33,423 nt of DNA, taken from positions 1 to 33,423 of the forward strand of contig JBKHXU010000017.1 in NCBI GenBank assembly GCA_046565865.1. The letters run 5' to 3'. A model generated the notes under the pieces. The model did no database searches, was not told where the DNA came from, and was given only the letters and a program-made list of their open reading frames with translations. Position numbers and translations under genes: made by a program. Positions 1-8,046 of the stretch are shown piece after piece. This stretch comes from JBKHXU01 sp046565865 (lineage in GTDB: Bacteria > Pseudomonadota > Gammaproteobacteria > Acidiferrobacterales > Sulfurifustaceae). Within the stretch, counting starts at the first letter, position 1, and each line of letters starts with the position of its first letter.

Positions 1-408
1 GTGCTGTGGAAGCCGGCCTTCTTCGGCGTGCGCCCGGAGCTCGTCATTAAGGGCGGGATGATCGCCTGGTCGCAGATGGGCGACGCCAACGCCAGCATCC
101 CGACGCCGCAGCCGGTGCATGGTCGGCCCATGTTCGGCGCCTTCGGCGGTGCGTGCGCAGCGACGGCATTGACCTTCGTCTCGCGCGTGGCGCATGAACG
201 CGGCATCGCGCAGCACTTGGGACTGAGCAAGCGTGTCGCACCGGTATCCGGTACGCGCAACGTGACGAAAAAGGATTTGAAGCTCAACAACGCCACGCCG
301 CGCATGGAGGTCGATCCCGAAACGTATGAAGTGCGTGCCGATGGCGAGCTGCTGACGTGCGAGCCGGCGTCGGTGCTGCCGCTGGCGCAGCGGTACTTTT
401 TGTTTTAA
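1..408 (+). CDS. ureC: Urease subunit alpha, C-terminal part (5' truncated by window)
   Basis: This is the last 135 codons of the catalytic subunit of urease, the nickel enzyme that hydrolyses urea to ammonia and carbamate in the cytoplasm. The window begins inside the gene, so the nickel ligands and carbamylated lysine lie upstream and are not visible. Recognisable tail segments are 'LWKPAFFGVRPELVIKGG', 'GDANASIPTPQPV', the 'GAFGGA' stretch and the terminal 'DGELLTCEPASVLPLAQRYFLF', which match the conserved UreC C-terminus. The stop is at 406-408 and ureE follows after two bases, so the genes are probably one operon. The first GTG in the window is not the real start. The identification rests on strong family similarity and the ureEFG genes downstream. 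Confidence 0.96.
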   Translation: MLWKPAFFGVRPELVIKGGMIAWSQMGDANASIPTPQPVHGRPMFGAFGGACAATALTFVSRVAHERGIAQHLGLSKRVAPVSGTRNVTKKDLKLNNATPRMEVDPETYEVRADGELLTCEPASVLPLAQRYFLF

Positions 409-410
409 CC

Positions 411-881
411 GTGTTAACGCTGACCCAACGCCTGCCCGCCGATGCCGCCGCCGCGCCGCCGCATGTGTTGCGGCTGACGGCGGAGGAGCGCACGCGCAGT
501 CGTTACAAATTTTCAACCGAGGATGGCGCCGAGGTTCAGTTGGTGCTGGCGCGCGGCACCGCGTTGCGCCACGGCGATCTGCTGGCGGATGCGAATGGCA
601 ACGTGCAGGTACGCGTGCACGCGAAGCCGGAGCCGGTGATGACGGCGCGCGCCCCCGACGGCTTTACGCTGCTGCGCGCGGCCTATCATCTCGGCAACCG
701 GCACGTCGCGCTCGAGTTGGGTCCGGACTACCTGCGGCTGTCGCCGGATAGCGTGCTCGAACAAATGTTGTTGCAGCTCGGGCTTGCCGTGATTTTCGAA
801 ATCGCGCCGCTGCAGCCCGAGCCGGGCGCGTACGGCGGTCACACGCATGACTTCGATCGTGTCCCATTCCGCCAACGTTGA
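411..881 (+). CDS. ureE: Urease accessory protein UreE (nickel metallochaperone)
   Basis: UreE carries Ni2+ to the UreDFG activation complex on apo-urease. I place the start at GTG 411, two bases after the ureC stop, giving 156 residues beginning MLTLTQRLP, the usual UreE opening; an open frame from 357 would overlap ureC. The N-terminal beta domain (about 1-75, with 'LTAEERTRSR') is followed by the metal-binding domain, with 'AYHLGNRHVALE' and 'LGLAVIFEIAPLQPEPGAY' as typical landmarks. The C-terminal tail is short and has only two histidines ('GGHTHDFD'), unlike the long His-rich tails of Klebsiella-type UreE, so storage capacity is probably low. It overlaps ureF by 35 bases, which suggests translational coupling. 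Confidence 0.94.
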   Translation: MLTLTQRLPADAAAAPPHVLRLTAEERTRSRYKFSTEDGAEVQLVLARGTALRHGDLLADANGNVQVRVHAKPEPVMTARAPDGFTLLRAAYHLGNRHVALELGPDYLRLSPDSVLEQMLLQLGLAVIFEIAPLQPEPGAYGGHTHDFDRVPFRQR

Positions 882-1551
882 TCCGTCCATGCTGCTGCGG
901 CTGCTGCAGCTGGCGAGCCCATCGCTGCCGGTCGGCGCCTATAGCTACTCCGAAGGGCTGGAGTACGCTGTGCACGCCGGCTGGGTGCGCGATGCGCAAT
1001 CCCTGCAAACGTGGCTGCGCGACGGGCTGCTCGACGGCGCGGCGCAGCTCGAAGCCGCGATCGTGGCGCGCGTACACGATGCTTATGTGGGCGGAGAGAC
1101 GAACGGCAGCGAGCGCTGGGACGACTGGCTGAGCGCGGCGCGCGAGACCGAGGAGTTGCGCGCGCAAAGTCACGACATGGGTCGGGCGCTGCTGCGATTG
1201 CTCGCCGATCTTTCGCCGCCGTTGCCGGTGGCGCGCGCCTGGCTCGCGCGCTCGTGCAACTTCGCCACGGCATTCGCCATGGCGGGTGCACAATGGGGCA
1301 TTGCGCGCGAGGCGACCGTCGTGGCCTATTTGCAGAGCTGGGTGGCAAACTTGGCGAGCGCGGGCGTCAAACTCATCCCGCTCGGCCAGACGGCAGGTCA
1401 ACAATTGTTGTTGGAGTTACAACCGACCGTGCTGCAGGCGGTGTCGCTGGCGCTTGCCGCGAGCGATGACGATCTTGGCGTGGCAAACTGCGGCCTAGCG
1501 CTTGCAAGCATGGCGCACGAGACACAGTACAGCCGTTTATTCAGGAGCTGA
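847..1551 (+). CDS. ureF: Urease accessory protein UreF
   Basis: UreF is the all-helical accessory protein that, with UreD and UreG, forms the complex inserting nickel into apo-urease and regulates the UreG GTPase. The 234-residue product carries the family signature 'LQLASPSLPVGAYSYSEGLE' near residues 20-40 and a C-terminal 'LASMAHETQYSRLFRS' tail, where the conserved final segment contacts UreG in known structures. Start ATG 847 overlaps the ureE end; an alternative ATG at 889 (MLLRLLQL) would also keep the signature but gives a shorter N-terminus. The gene ends two bases before ureG, consistent with one transcript. Confidence 0.95.
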   Translation: MTSIVSHSANVDPSMLLRLLQLASPSLPVGAYSYSEGLEYAVHAGWVRDAQSLQTWLRDGLLDGAAQLEAAIVARVHDAYVGGETNGSERWDDWLSAARETEELRAQSHDMGRALLRLLADLSPPLPVARAWLARSCNFATAFAMAGAQWGIAREATVVAYLQSWVANLASAGVKLIPLGQTAGQQLLLELQPTVLQAVSLALAASDDDLGVANCGLALASMAHETQYSRLFRS

Positions 1552-1553
1552 CG

Positions 1554-2164
<611 letters not shown>

Positions 2165-2168
<4 letters not shown>

Positions 2169-2929
2169 CTCGCGAGTTCGCCGAGATAGCGGCTGTTGGG
2201 GAAGTTCGTTTTCAGCACCCGCAGCGTGTCGTGATAGAGTTTGGTCATCCCCAATTTTTGGTAGGCAAGCGCTTGGATGCCAAGCGCGTCTTCGGTCGCC
2301 GGCGTGCGCGGATAGGTCTCAAGCGCGTACTTGCAGCGGTTCACCGCGGCGACGTACGCGCCGTGTTCGTAGTAAAAACGCGCGACCTTGGTTTCGAAGC
2401 GCGCCTGCGCGTCGAACAGATACGCCATGCGCTGGCGCGAGTCTTCCGCATACCGACTCTTCGGGAAGCGCTCCACCAGTTCGCGAAACGCCTCGTACGA
2501 ATCGCGCGCCGCCTTGGGGTCGTGATCCGACGGATCGTCCTTGGCGCCGAACAACCAATTCACCAGGCCTACGTGGCCGCGGAAGTTGATTAGGCCCTTT
2601 AAGTAGTACGCGTAATCGACGTGCGGGTGCGTCGGATGCTGGCGGATAAAACGATCGGCAGCGGCCAACGCCAGCGCCGGTTCCTCATCCTTATAGTACG
2701 CGTACGCGATTTCGAGTTGCGCCTGCTCGGAATAGCGGCCGTAGGGATAGCGCGCCTCCAGCTGCTCGAAGTAATTGATGGCGGTCGCATAGTCGCCGTC
2801 ATTAAGCTTGTCCTTGGCCTCTTGGTAGAAGCGCTCGGGGGTCCAGTCCTTGGTGGGATCGGTGATACTGGCACACCCGCCGATGGCGAGCAGGGCGAGC
2901 AACAGCACTCCAAACGAATATCGATACAT
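2165..2929 (-). CDS. bamD: Outer membrane assembly lipoprotein BamD
   Basis: BamD is the essential TPR lipoprotein of the BAM complex, which folds beta-barrel proteins into the outer membrane. The start is ATG at 2929 (MYRYSFGVLL), preceded by the Shine-Dalgarno-like AAGAGG on the minus strand; the open frame continues to 3478 but only as antisense of rluD. The 254-residue precursor has a lipoprotein signal with lipobox ending at Cys19 (LAIGGC), then tandem TPR-like repeats ('YFEQLEARYPYGRYSEQAQLE', 'AYYLKGL', 'FRELVERFPKSRYAEDS'). It lies divergent from rluD, the same order as E. coli yfiO/rluD, which supports the assignment. The 3' end overlaps ureG convergently. Confidence 0.95.
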
Positions 2930-2967
2930 GCATGCCTCTTGCGAAAACGGCCGGTTGTCCGATGCGA

Positions 2968-3032
2968 CGTTCCCGCGTACGCGGGAATCCAGGAATGGTA
3001 TGGTCTGGACCCCCGCTTGCACGGGGGTGACG
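2968..3032. repeat. Palindromic dispersed repeat, TTCCCGC/GCGGGAA family, copy 1
   Basis: Two hairpins lie between the divergent bamD and rluD genes. The first is a perfect 18-base palindrome (TTCCCGCGTACGCGGGAA, 2970-2987). The second pairs CCCCCG (3010-3015) with CGGGGG (3022-3027). The intervening 'ATCCAG' and 'TCTGGACC' words recur in the other copies at 13931, 18223 and 30509. The core resembles the ATTCCC...GGGAAT repeats known from Neisseria (dRS3) and other proteobacteria. No gene is encoded. Confidence 0.8.
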
Positions 3033-3073
3033 GCGAATGGACACTTCGCGGATAAGGCATGATAACGGCGAGC

Positions 3074-4039
3074 ATGAACAAAGCAAAGATTCTGACCGCG
3101 CGGATTCCCCCCGAGTACGCCGGACGCCGGCTCGATCAGGCGCTGGCGGCGCTGTTTCCAGACATTACGCGCACGCAGCTGCAACAGTGGATCGAGGCCG
3201 GTCGCGTCGTGCTCGATCGGCGCCAGCCGCGAAAACGCGACAAGGTCGCGGGCGGCGAGACGGTCGCGATTGACGTGCCGGCGCCCACGCCGAACGAATC
3301 CGCGCCCGAGGCGATCCCGCTCGATATCGTGTACGAGGACGAGGAGCTGCTGGTCATCAACAAACCGCCCGGCCTCGTGGTGCATCCGGGCGCCGGCAAC
3401 CGTGCGCACACGTTGCTCAACGCATTGCTGCATCATCATCCGCCCGCGGCGCACCTGCCGCGCGCCGGTATCGTGCACCGTCTCGACAAAGATACCTCAG
3501 GTCTATTGGTCGTCGCCAAGACCGAGCCCACGCGCATGCGGCTGGTGCGCGCGCTGCAAAAGCGCGCCGTGGAGCGGGAATACGTCGCCATCGTCAACGG
3601 CGTACTTGTCGCCGGCGGCAATGTCGACGCGCCGATCGGCCGGCACGCGCACGATCGTTTGCGCATGGCCGTTACCGACAGCGGCAAGGCGGCGGTAACG
3701 CAGTATCGCGTGCTCAAGCGCTATCGCGCGCATACGTTGTTGCAGTTGAAGCTCGAATCCGGGCGCATGCATCAGATCCGCGTGCACATGGCGCACCTGC
3801 ATTACCCCATCGTCGGTGATCCCGTGTACGGTGGCCGGCTGCGGCTGCCGAAGGGCGCGAGCGAACGCTTGACGGAGGCGTTGCGCGGCTTCAAGCGCCA
3901 GGCGCTGCACGCGGCCAAGCTCGCCTTCGATCATCCGGCGAGCGGCGAGCGTATGCAGTGGGCCGCCTCGACGCCGTCCGACATGGGCGATTTAATGCAG
4001 GCACTGGCGGAGGACGCGCGTGCGCACGCTTCTTCCTGA
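3074..4039 (+). CDS. rluD: 23S rRNA pseudouridine synthase RluD
   Basis: RluD isomerises uridines in helix 69 of 23S rRNA (positions 1911/1915/1917 in E. coli). The product has an N-terminal S4 domain (about 16-70, 'RRLDQALAALFPDITRTQLQQW') and an RluA-family catalytic domain with the hallmark HRLDKDTSG at 135-143; the catalytic aspartate is D138. Other landmarks are 'INKPPGLVVHPG' (95-106) and 'SGRMHQIRVHMAHLHYPIVGD'. Length, 321 residues, matches E. coli RluD. I prefer ATG 3074 because MNKAKILTARI aligns with the usual RluD N-terminus; ATG 3059 in the same frame adds five residues. It overlaps pgeF by 20 bases and is divergent from bamD. Confidence 0.95.
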   Translation: MNKAKILTARIPPEYAGRRLDQALAALFPDITRTQLQQWIEAGRVVLDRRQPRKRDKVAGGETVAIDVPAPTPNESAPEAIPLDIVYEDEELLVINKPPGLVVHPGAGNRAHTLLNALLHHHPPAAHLPRAGIVHRLDKDTSGLLVVAKTEPTRMRLVRALQKRAVEREYVAIVNGVLVAGGNVDAPIGRHAHDRLRMAVTDSGKAAVTQYRVLKRYRAHTLLQLKLESGRMHQIRVHMAHLHYPIVGDPVYGGRLRLPKGASERLTEALRGFKRQALHAAKLAFDHPASGERMQWAASTPSDMGDLMQALAEDARAHASS

Positions 4040-4748
4040 CTGGCCGGCGCCGGCGCGCGTGCGGGCGCTGAGCACGACGCGGCTGGGCGGCGTCAGCGCA
4101 GGACCGTACCGCGCGCTCAATCTCGGTGATCATGTCGGTGATGATCCGCAGCAGGTGCGGATAAACCGCGAACGACTACAGCGCGACGCCGGTGTACCGA
4201 CCGAGCCGTGTTGGTTGCAGCAGGTGCACGGCATCGATGTCGTCGACGCCGCCGATGCTGAACCGGGGAGCAGGGCGGACGGAAGTTTCACCACCGAGCG
4301 CAACAAGGTCTGCGTCGTGCTCACCGCCGATTGCTTGCCGATCTTGTTGTGCGATCGGCGTGGGACGACAGTCGCGGCGCTGCACGCCGGCTGGCGCGGG
4401 TTGGCGGCCGGCATCGTCGAGGCGGGCATCGCGCGCCTGGGCGTCCCCGGCGCGTCGCTGCTCGCGTGGCTCGGGCCTGCGATCGGGCCGACCGCGTTCG
4501 AGGTCGGCGACGACGTGCGCGATGCATTCGTCGGCGCGGACGCCGGGGTGGCTGATGCGTTCACGGCGAATCCACGCGGACGCTGGCGCGCCGATCTGTA
4601 TCGGCTCGCACGGCGGCGACTGGAACGTCACGGTGTCGGCGCGATCTACGGCGGCGGTTACTGCACGCATACCCAGGCGGATCTTTTCTATTCGTATCGG
4701 CGCGATGGTGCGACCGGGCGCATGGCGTCGCTCATTTGGTTGGACTGA
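4020..4748 (+). CDS. pgeF: PgeF/YfiH family protein (peptidoglycan editing factor, purine nucleoside phosphorylase-like)
   Basis: This family (formerly DUF152, 'polyphenol oxidase') binds one metal ion. Members have been reported as purine nucleoside phosphorylases/adenosine deaminases and, in E. coli, as preventing wrong amino acids in muropeptides. The metal ligands are present: His70 in QQVHG, Cys105 in LTADCLPILL and His122 in HAGWRGLAAG; 'GPAIGPTAFEVG' follows. Length is 242 residues, the normal size. The start is GTG 4020, inside the rluD 3' end, because 'LLPDWPAPARVRALSTTRLGGVS' aligns with the E. coli N-terminus. The rluD-pgeF pair is conserved in proteobacteria; translation is probably coupled. 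Which reaction dominates in this organism cannot be read from sequence. Confidence 0.93.
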   Translation: MRTLLPDWPAPARVRALSTTRLGGVSAGPYRALNLGDHVGDDPQQVRINRERLQRDAGVPTEPCWLQQVHGIDVVDAADAEPGSRADGSFTTERNKVCVVLTADCLPILLCDRRGTTVAALHAGWRGLAAGIVEAGIARLGVPGASLLAWLGPAIGPTAFEVGDDVRDAFVGADAGVADAFTANPRGRWRADLYRLARRRLERHGVGAIYGGGYCTHTQADLFYSYRRDGATGRMASLIWLD

Positions 4749-4819
4749 GCGACGCCGCCGGGAGGGACGAGGTCTGGGTCGATGCGGTATCATGCGGCGC
4801 CCCATCACAATAATTGTTC

Positions 4820-5623
4820 ATGGATTCTCTTATCCTCTGGGTCGTCGGTTTCACCGCACTCGGTGGCGCGCTGAGCGCGGTCGCGGCCGGCGCGTTTCTG
4901 CTATTGCCGGCACGCACGCGCGCGCGGCTGCTCGCGCCGCTCGTCAGTTTCGCGGTGGGTGCGTTGCTCGGCGCGGCGCTGTTGGGCCTGTTGCCACACG
5001 CCTTATCCCACGGCGCCGCGCCGGAGCGGGTGACGTTGGCGCTGCTGCTCGGTCTGCTTGTATTTTTCGTGTTGGAGAAAATGGTCATCTGGCGCCACTG
5101 CCACGCGGACGACTGCGAGGTGCACGGGCACGCGGAACACGAGTTCACGGCGCACGCGGTTGAGCATGCGCGCCAGCAGGCGGCGGGCAAGCTGATATTG
5201 ATCGGCGACGGTATTCATAACCTGGTGGACGGCGTACTGATCGCGGCCGCGTTCATCACCGACTTGCAGCTCGGTATCGTCACCAGTATCGCCGTGATCG
5301 CACACGAAATTCCCCAGGAGGTCGGCGACTTCGCGATCCTGCTCAATAGCGGTTACAGCCGCGCGCGGGCGTTCCTGTTCAATATCTTGTCCGGACTTAC
5401 CACCGTGATCGGCGGCGTGGTGGCCTATCTGTCGTTGTCGTTCGCGTTGCAGGCGGTGCCGTACGTGCTGGCGATCGCGGCTTCGAGTTTCCTGTATATC
5501 GCCGTCGCCGACCTCATCCCCGGCCTGCACAAGCGCCCCGAGTTCAGCGCCACGGTGCAGCAGGTGGGATTGATCGGGCTCGGTGTATCGGTGATTTTCG
5601 CTGTACAGCTGATCCTGCACTAG
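4820..5623 (+). CDS. ZIP family divalent metal transporter
   Basis: An integral inner-membrane transporter of the ZIP family, which moves Zn2+, Fe2+ or similar cations into the cytoplasm. The 267-residue protein has about eight hydrophobic segments. It carries the two metal-site motifs of the family: HNLVDG (133-138) in the fourth helix and HEIPQE (162-167) in the fifth. Between helices 3 and 4 is a His/acid-rich loop (about 93-116, 'HCHADDCEVHGHAEHE') that probably gathers metal. I chose ATG 4820 (MDSLILW); an in-frame TTG six bases earlier is possible. It precedes the antiporter gene by 18 bases, so they may be co-transcribed. Metal preference is not determinable from sequence. Confidence 0.9.
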   Translation: MDSLILWVVGFTALGGALSAVAAGAFLLLPARTRARLLAPLVSFAVGALLGAALLGLLPHALSHGAAPERVTLALLLGLLVFFVLEKMVIWRHCHADDCEVHGHAEHEFTAHAVEHARQQAAGKLILIGDGIHNLVDGVLIAAAFITDLQLGIVTSIAVIAHEIPQEVGDFAILLNSGYSRARAFLFNILSGLTTVIGGVVAYLSLSFALQAVPYVLAIAASSFLYIAVADLIPGLHKRPEFSATVQQVGLIGLGVSVIFAVQLILH

Positions 5624-5641
5624 CGCGGTCTCCTCGCCGCC

Positions 5642-7366
5642 ATGGAAGTCAGCAACCAACTGATTCTGATCGGCGCCGGCTTTTTAATCGCCAGCATCGT
5701 CGCGAGCGCGGTATCCGCGCGCCTGGGCGCGCCGTTGCTGCTGGTGTTCCTCGGCATCGGCATGCTCGCCGGCGAAGATGGGCCGGGCGGAATCGCGTTC
5801 CACGACATTAAGTCGTCGCATCTTGTTGGCACACTGGCGCTCGCGATCATTTTGTTCGACGGCGGCTTGCGCACGCGCGCGAGCAGCTTTCGCGTAGGGC
5901 TGTGGCCGGCGGTCTCGCTGGCCACCATTGGCGTGGTCGTCACGGCGGCCGTCACCGGGCTCGCGGCGGCGTGGATTCTCGAGATGCATTGGCTGCTTGG
6001 CCTGCTGCTCGGCGCCATCGTCGGGTCGACCGACGCCGCCGCGGTGTTTTCGCTGCTGCATCAACGCGGGATGGAGCTGAAGCAGCGTGTCGGCGCCACG
6101 CTCGAGATCGAATCGGGCAGCAACGATCCCATGGCGGTGTTCCTGACGGTCGCGTTGGTCGAGATCCTGGCGCGCGGTCAGACCGATATCGGTTGGCAGC
6201 TGGCCGCGGATTTCGTATGGCAGATGGGCGTCGGCGCGGCCGCCGGTGTGCTCGGCGGGCATCTGCTCGGTACACTCATCAATCGGCTCGACCTGGCGAC
6301 CGGTTTGTATCCATTGTTGGCGATGGCCGGCGGGCTCGCGATTTTCGGTTTGGTGGGCGTCGCGGGGGCGAGTGGGTTTCTGGCGATCTATATCGCCGGC
6401 GTCGTGCTCGGCAACCGCCGGTTGCACGCGGCGCAAAACATCTTGCGCGTGAACGACGGGCTCGCGTGGTTGAGCCAGATCGTCATGTTCCTGGTGCTCG
6501 GCCTGTTGGTCACGCCGTCGTCGCTGTTGCACGAGGCGGTGCCGGCGCTTTTGATCGCGGTGGTATTGATACTGGTCGCGCGACCGCTGGCCGTGTGGCT
6601 GAGCCTAATACCCTTTCGGTTCCCGTGGCGCGAGCAGATATTCATCGCCTGGGTCGGTCTGCGCGGCGCGGTGCCGATCATTTTGGCGTTGTTCCCGCTG
6701 CTCGCCGGCCTGCCCGAGGCGCCGACATTTTTCAATGTCGCGTTTTTCGTCGTGCTAATTTCGCTACTGGTGCAGGGCTGGACACTCGCGCCGCTTGCGC
6801 GCTGGCTCGGCTTGCAAGTGCCGGCGCATAGCGGCCCGGTACAGCGGGTGAACATCGACGCCCCCGAGCGCTACGACTATGAATTCGTGGGCTTCGCGCT
6901 GTCACCGGAGGCGGTGCAGCCCGGTCAGCCGCTGGCGGAAATGGCGCTGCCGCGCGAGGCGCACCCGGTGGCGTTGATCCGCGGTCAGCAGGTGGTGCAG
7001 GGGGGCGAAATCCGCACGCTTGATCCCGGCGACTATTTATATTTTCTGGCGCCCAGCGACAGTGTCGAGGCATTGAGCCAGGCGTTCGCGCCCGAGAAAC
7101 AGCCGGCGTTCCTGGAAGAGCACCGGTTCTTCGGTGAGTTCGTGCTGAATGGCGATGCGCGGTTGGGCGAGATCGCCGCCGCTTATGGCATCACGCTCGA
7201 CGCCGATGACGCCGGCGCGACCTTGGCGGAGTATCTAGGCCGCCGCTTCAAGGCGCGCCCGGTCGTGGGCGATCGGCTGCGCGCCGGGGCGGTGGAACTG
7301 GTCGTGCGTGAGATGCAGGAAGACCGTGTGACTAAGGTCGGATTGGTATTGCAGCCGGGCGCTTGA
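5642..7366 (+). CDS. cvrA: CPA1-type K+(Na+)/H+ antiporter, NhaP2/CvrA-like
   Basis: A monovalent cation/proton antiporter of the inner membrane, likely exporting K+ or Na+ in exchange for H+. Residues 1-390 form about a dozen hydrophobic helices. Functional motifs are visible: 'GSTDAAAVFSLL' around D131 and 'ESGSNDPMAVFLT' (157-169), containing the Asn161-Asp162 pair of electroneutral CPA1 exchangers. The cytoplasmic tail has a TrkA-C-like (RCK-C) domain at about 412-487 ('GQPLAEMALPREAHPVALIR') and a further CorC/HlyC-like segment to the end. Its 574 residues match E. coli CvrA (about 578) and separate it from shorter NhaP proteins. Ion selectivity is inferred from family membership only. 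Confidence 0.9.
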   Translation: MEVSNQLILIGAGFLIASIVASAVSARLGAPLLLVFLGIGMLAGEDGPGGIAFHDIKSSHLVGTLALAIILFDGGLRTRASSFRVGLWPAVSLATIGVVVTAAVTGLAAAWILEMHWLLGLLLGAIVGSTDAAAVFSLLHQRGMELKQRVGATLEIESGSNDPMAVFLTVALVEILARGQTDIGWQLAADFVWQMGVGAAAGVLGGHLLGTLINRLDLATGLYPLLAMAGGLAIFGLVGVAGASGFLAIYIAGVVLGNRRLHAAQNILRVNDGLAWLSQIVMFLVLGLLVTPSSLLHEAVPALLIAVVLILVARPLAVWLSLIPFRFPWREQIFIAWVGLRGAVPIILALFPLLAGLPEAPTFFNVAFFVVLISLLVQGWTLAPLARWLGLQVPAHSGPVQRVNIDAPERYDYEFVGFALSPEAVQPGQPLAEMALPREAHPVALIRGQQVVQGGEIRTLDPGDYLYFLAPSDSVEALSQAFAPEKQPAFLEEHRFFGEFVLNGDARLGEIAAAYGITLDADDAGATLAEYLGRRFKARPVVGDRLRAGAVELVVREMQEDRVTKVGLVLQPGA

Positions 7367-7397
7367 CTTCGACGCGGCGACGGTTCTGATCGGTCGC

Positions 7398-7427
7398 TTG
7401 ACACTGTTTCTTGTCGGTGCGTAGATA
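7398..7427 (+). promoter_or_regulatory. Candidate sigma70-type promoter for the DUF3015 gene
   Basis: A perfect TTGACA (7398-7403) is followed 18 bases later by TAGATA (7422-7427), or 17 bases later by GTAGAT, giving a plausible -35/-10 pair. It is located about 50 bases upstream of the start codon of an isolated gene that ends in a strong terminator, consistent with a single-gene transcription unit. The -10 box is imperfect. Confidence 0.5.
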
Positions 7428-7477
7428 GCACCCGGGTTAAACATGATTTGACCCCCGTTAACATCTAGGAGAACTGA

Positions 7478-7972
7478 ATGAACAAGAAGCTGCTGGTTGT
7501 TGCATTAGTCGCATCACTCCCCGTCAGTGCCATGGCCGCCAACGAAAACAACGTCGGTAGCTGCGGCTGGGGTTCCAAGCTATTCCAGGGGCAGAAGGGA
7601 ATCGCGCCGCAGGTCTTGGCGGCGACAACCAACGGTACGTCCGGCAACCAAACCTTTGCCGTGACCTCCGGCACTTCCGGCTGTACCCAGGACGGCATGG
7701 TGACGTCCAATTGGAAGACCGCCTTGTTCATCGACGGTAACAAAGAACGCCTCGCCCGTGATATGTCGATGGGCGAAGGCGAGACCCTCGACGCGCTGGC
7801 CAAGCTCATCGGCGTGCGCGACGAGCACAAGGCGAATTTCTTCCGCGCCACCAAAGACAATTTCGGGACCATCTTCGCCAGCGAGTCGGCGAGCACCGAT
7901 CAGGTGCTGGCCGGTCTGAAGCAAGTACTGGCGACGAACGCCGAGCTGTCCGGTTACTCGACGCAAATCTAG
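7478..7972 (+). CDS. DUF3015 family periplasmic protein
   Basis: A small exported protein of unknown function. The 164-residue precursor starts with a clear Sec signal peptide (MNKKLLVVALVASLPVSAMA, cleavage after AMA at about residue 20). The mature part has the DUF3015 features 'NNVGSCGWGSKLFQGQKG', a glycine/threonine-rich segment ('TTNGTSGNQTFAVTSGTSGC') and two cysteines spaced as in the family. A good Shine-Dalgarno (AGGAGA) precedes ATG 7478. It is flanked by its own promoter candidate and a perfect hairpin terminator, so it is probably expressed alone and perhaps strongly. No catalytic motif is visible; a structural or stress-related envelope role is speculation. Confidence 0.82.
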   Translation: MNKKLLVVALVASLPVSAMAANENNVGSCGWGSKLFQGQKGIAPQVLAATTNGTSGNQTFAVTSGTSGCTQDGMVTSNWKTALFIDGNKERLARDMSMGEGETLDALAKLIGVRDEHKANFFRATKDNFGTIFASESASTDQVLAGLKQVLATNAELSGYSTQI

Positions 7973-7993
7973 TACCGGTTCAGTAAGCCACAA

Positions 7994-8031
7994 CGGCACC
8001 CGGCGGTTCGCCGCCGGGTGCCGATTTTTTT
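7994..8031 (+). terminator. Rho-independent terminator after the DUF3015 gene
   Basis: A perfect 12-base-pair stem GGCACCCGGCGG (7995-8006) with CCGCCGGGTGCC (8011-8022), extended to 13 by C7994-G8023, closes a TTCG tetraloop. It is followed directly by GA and seven Ts (8025-8031). It begins 22 bases after the DUF3015 stop and separates that gene from the downstream DUF4105 gene. Confidence 0.93.
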
Positions 8032-8046
8032 GGACAACGGATACGC

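Noticed and set aside
2930..3478. Upstream extension of the bamD reading frame to a 437-residue protein
   Set aside because: The extra part runs antisense through a palindromic repeat and rluD, while a perfect lipoprotein signal starts at 2929.
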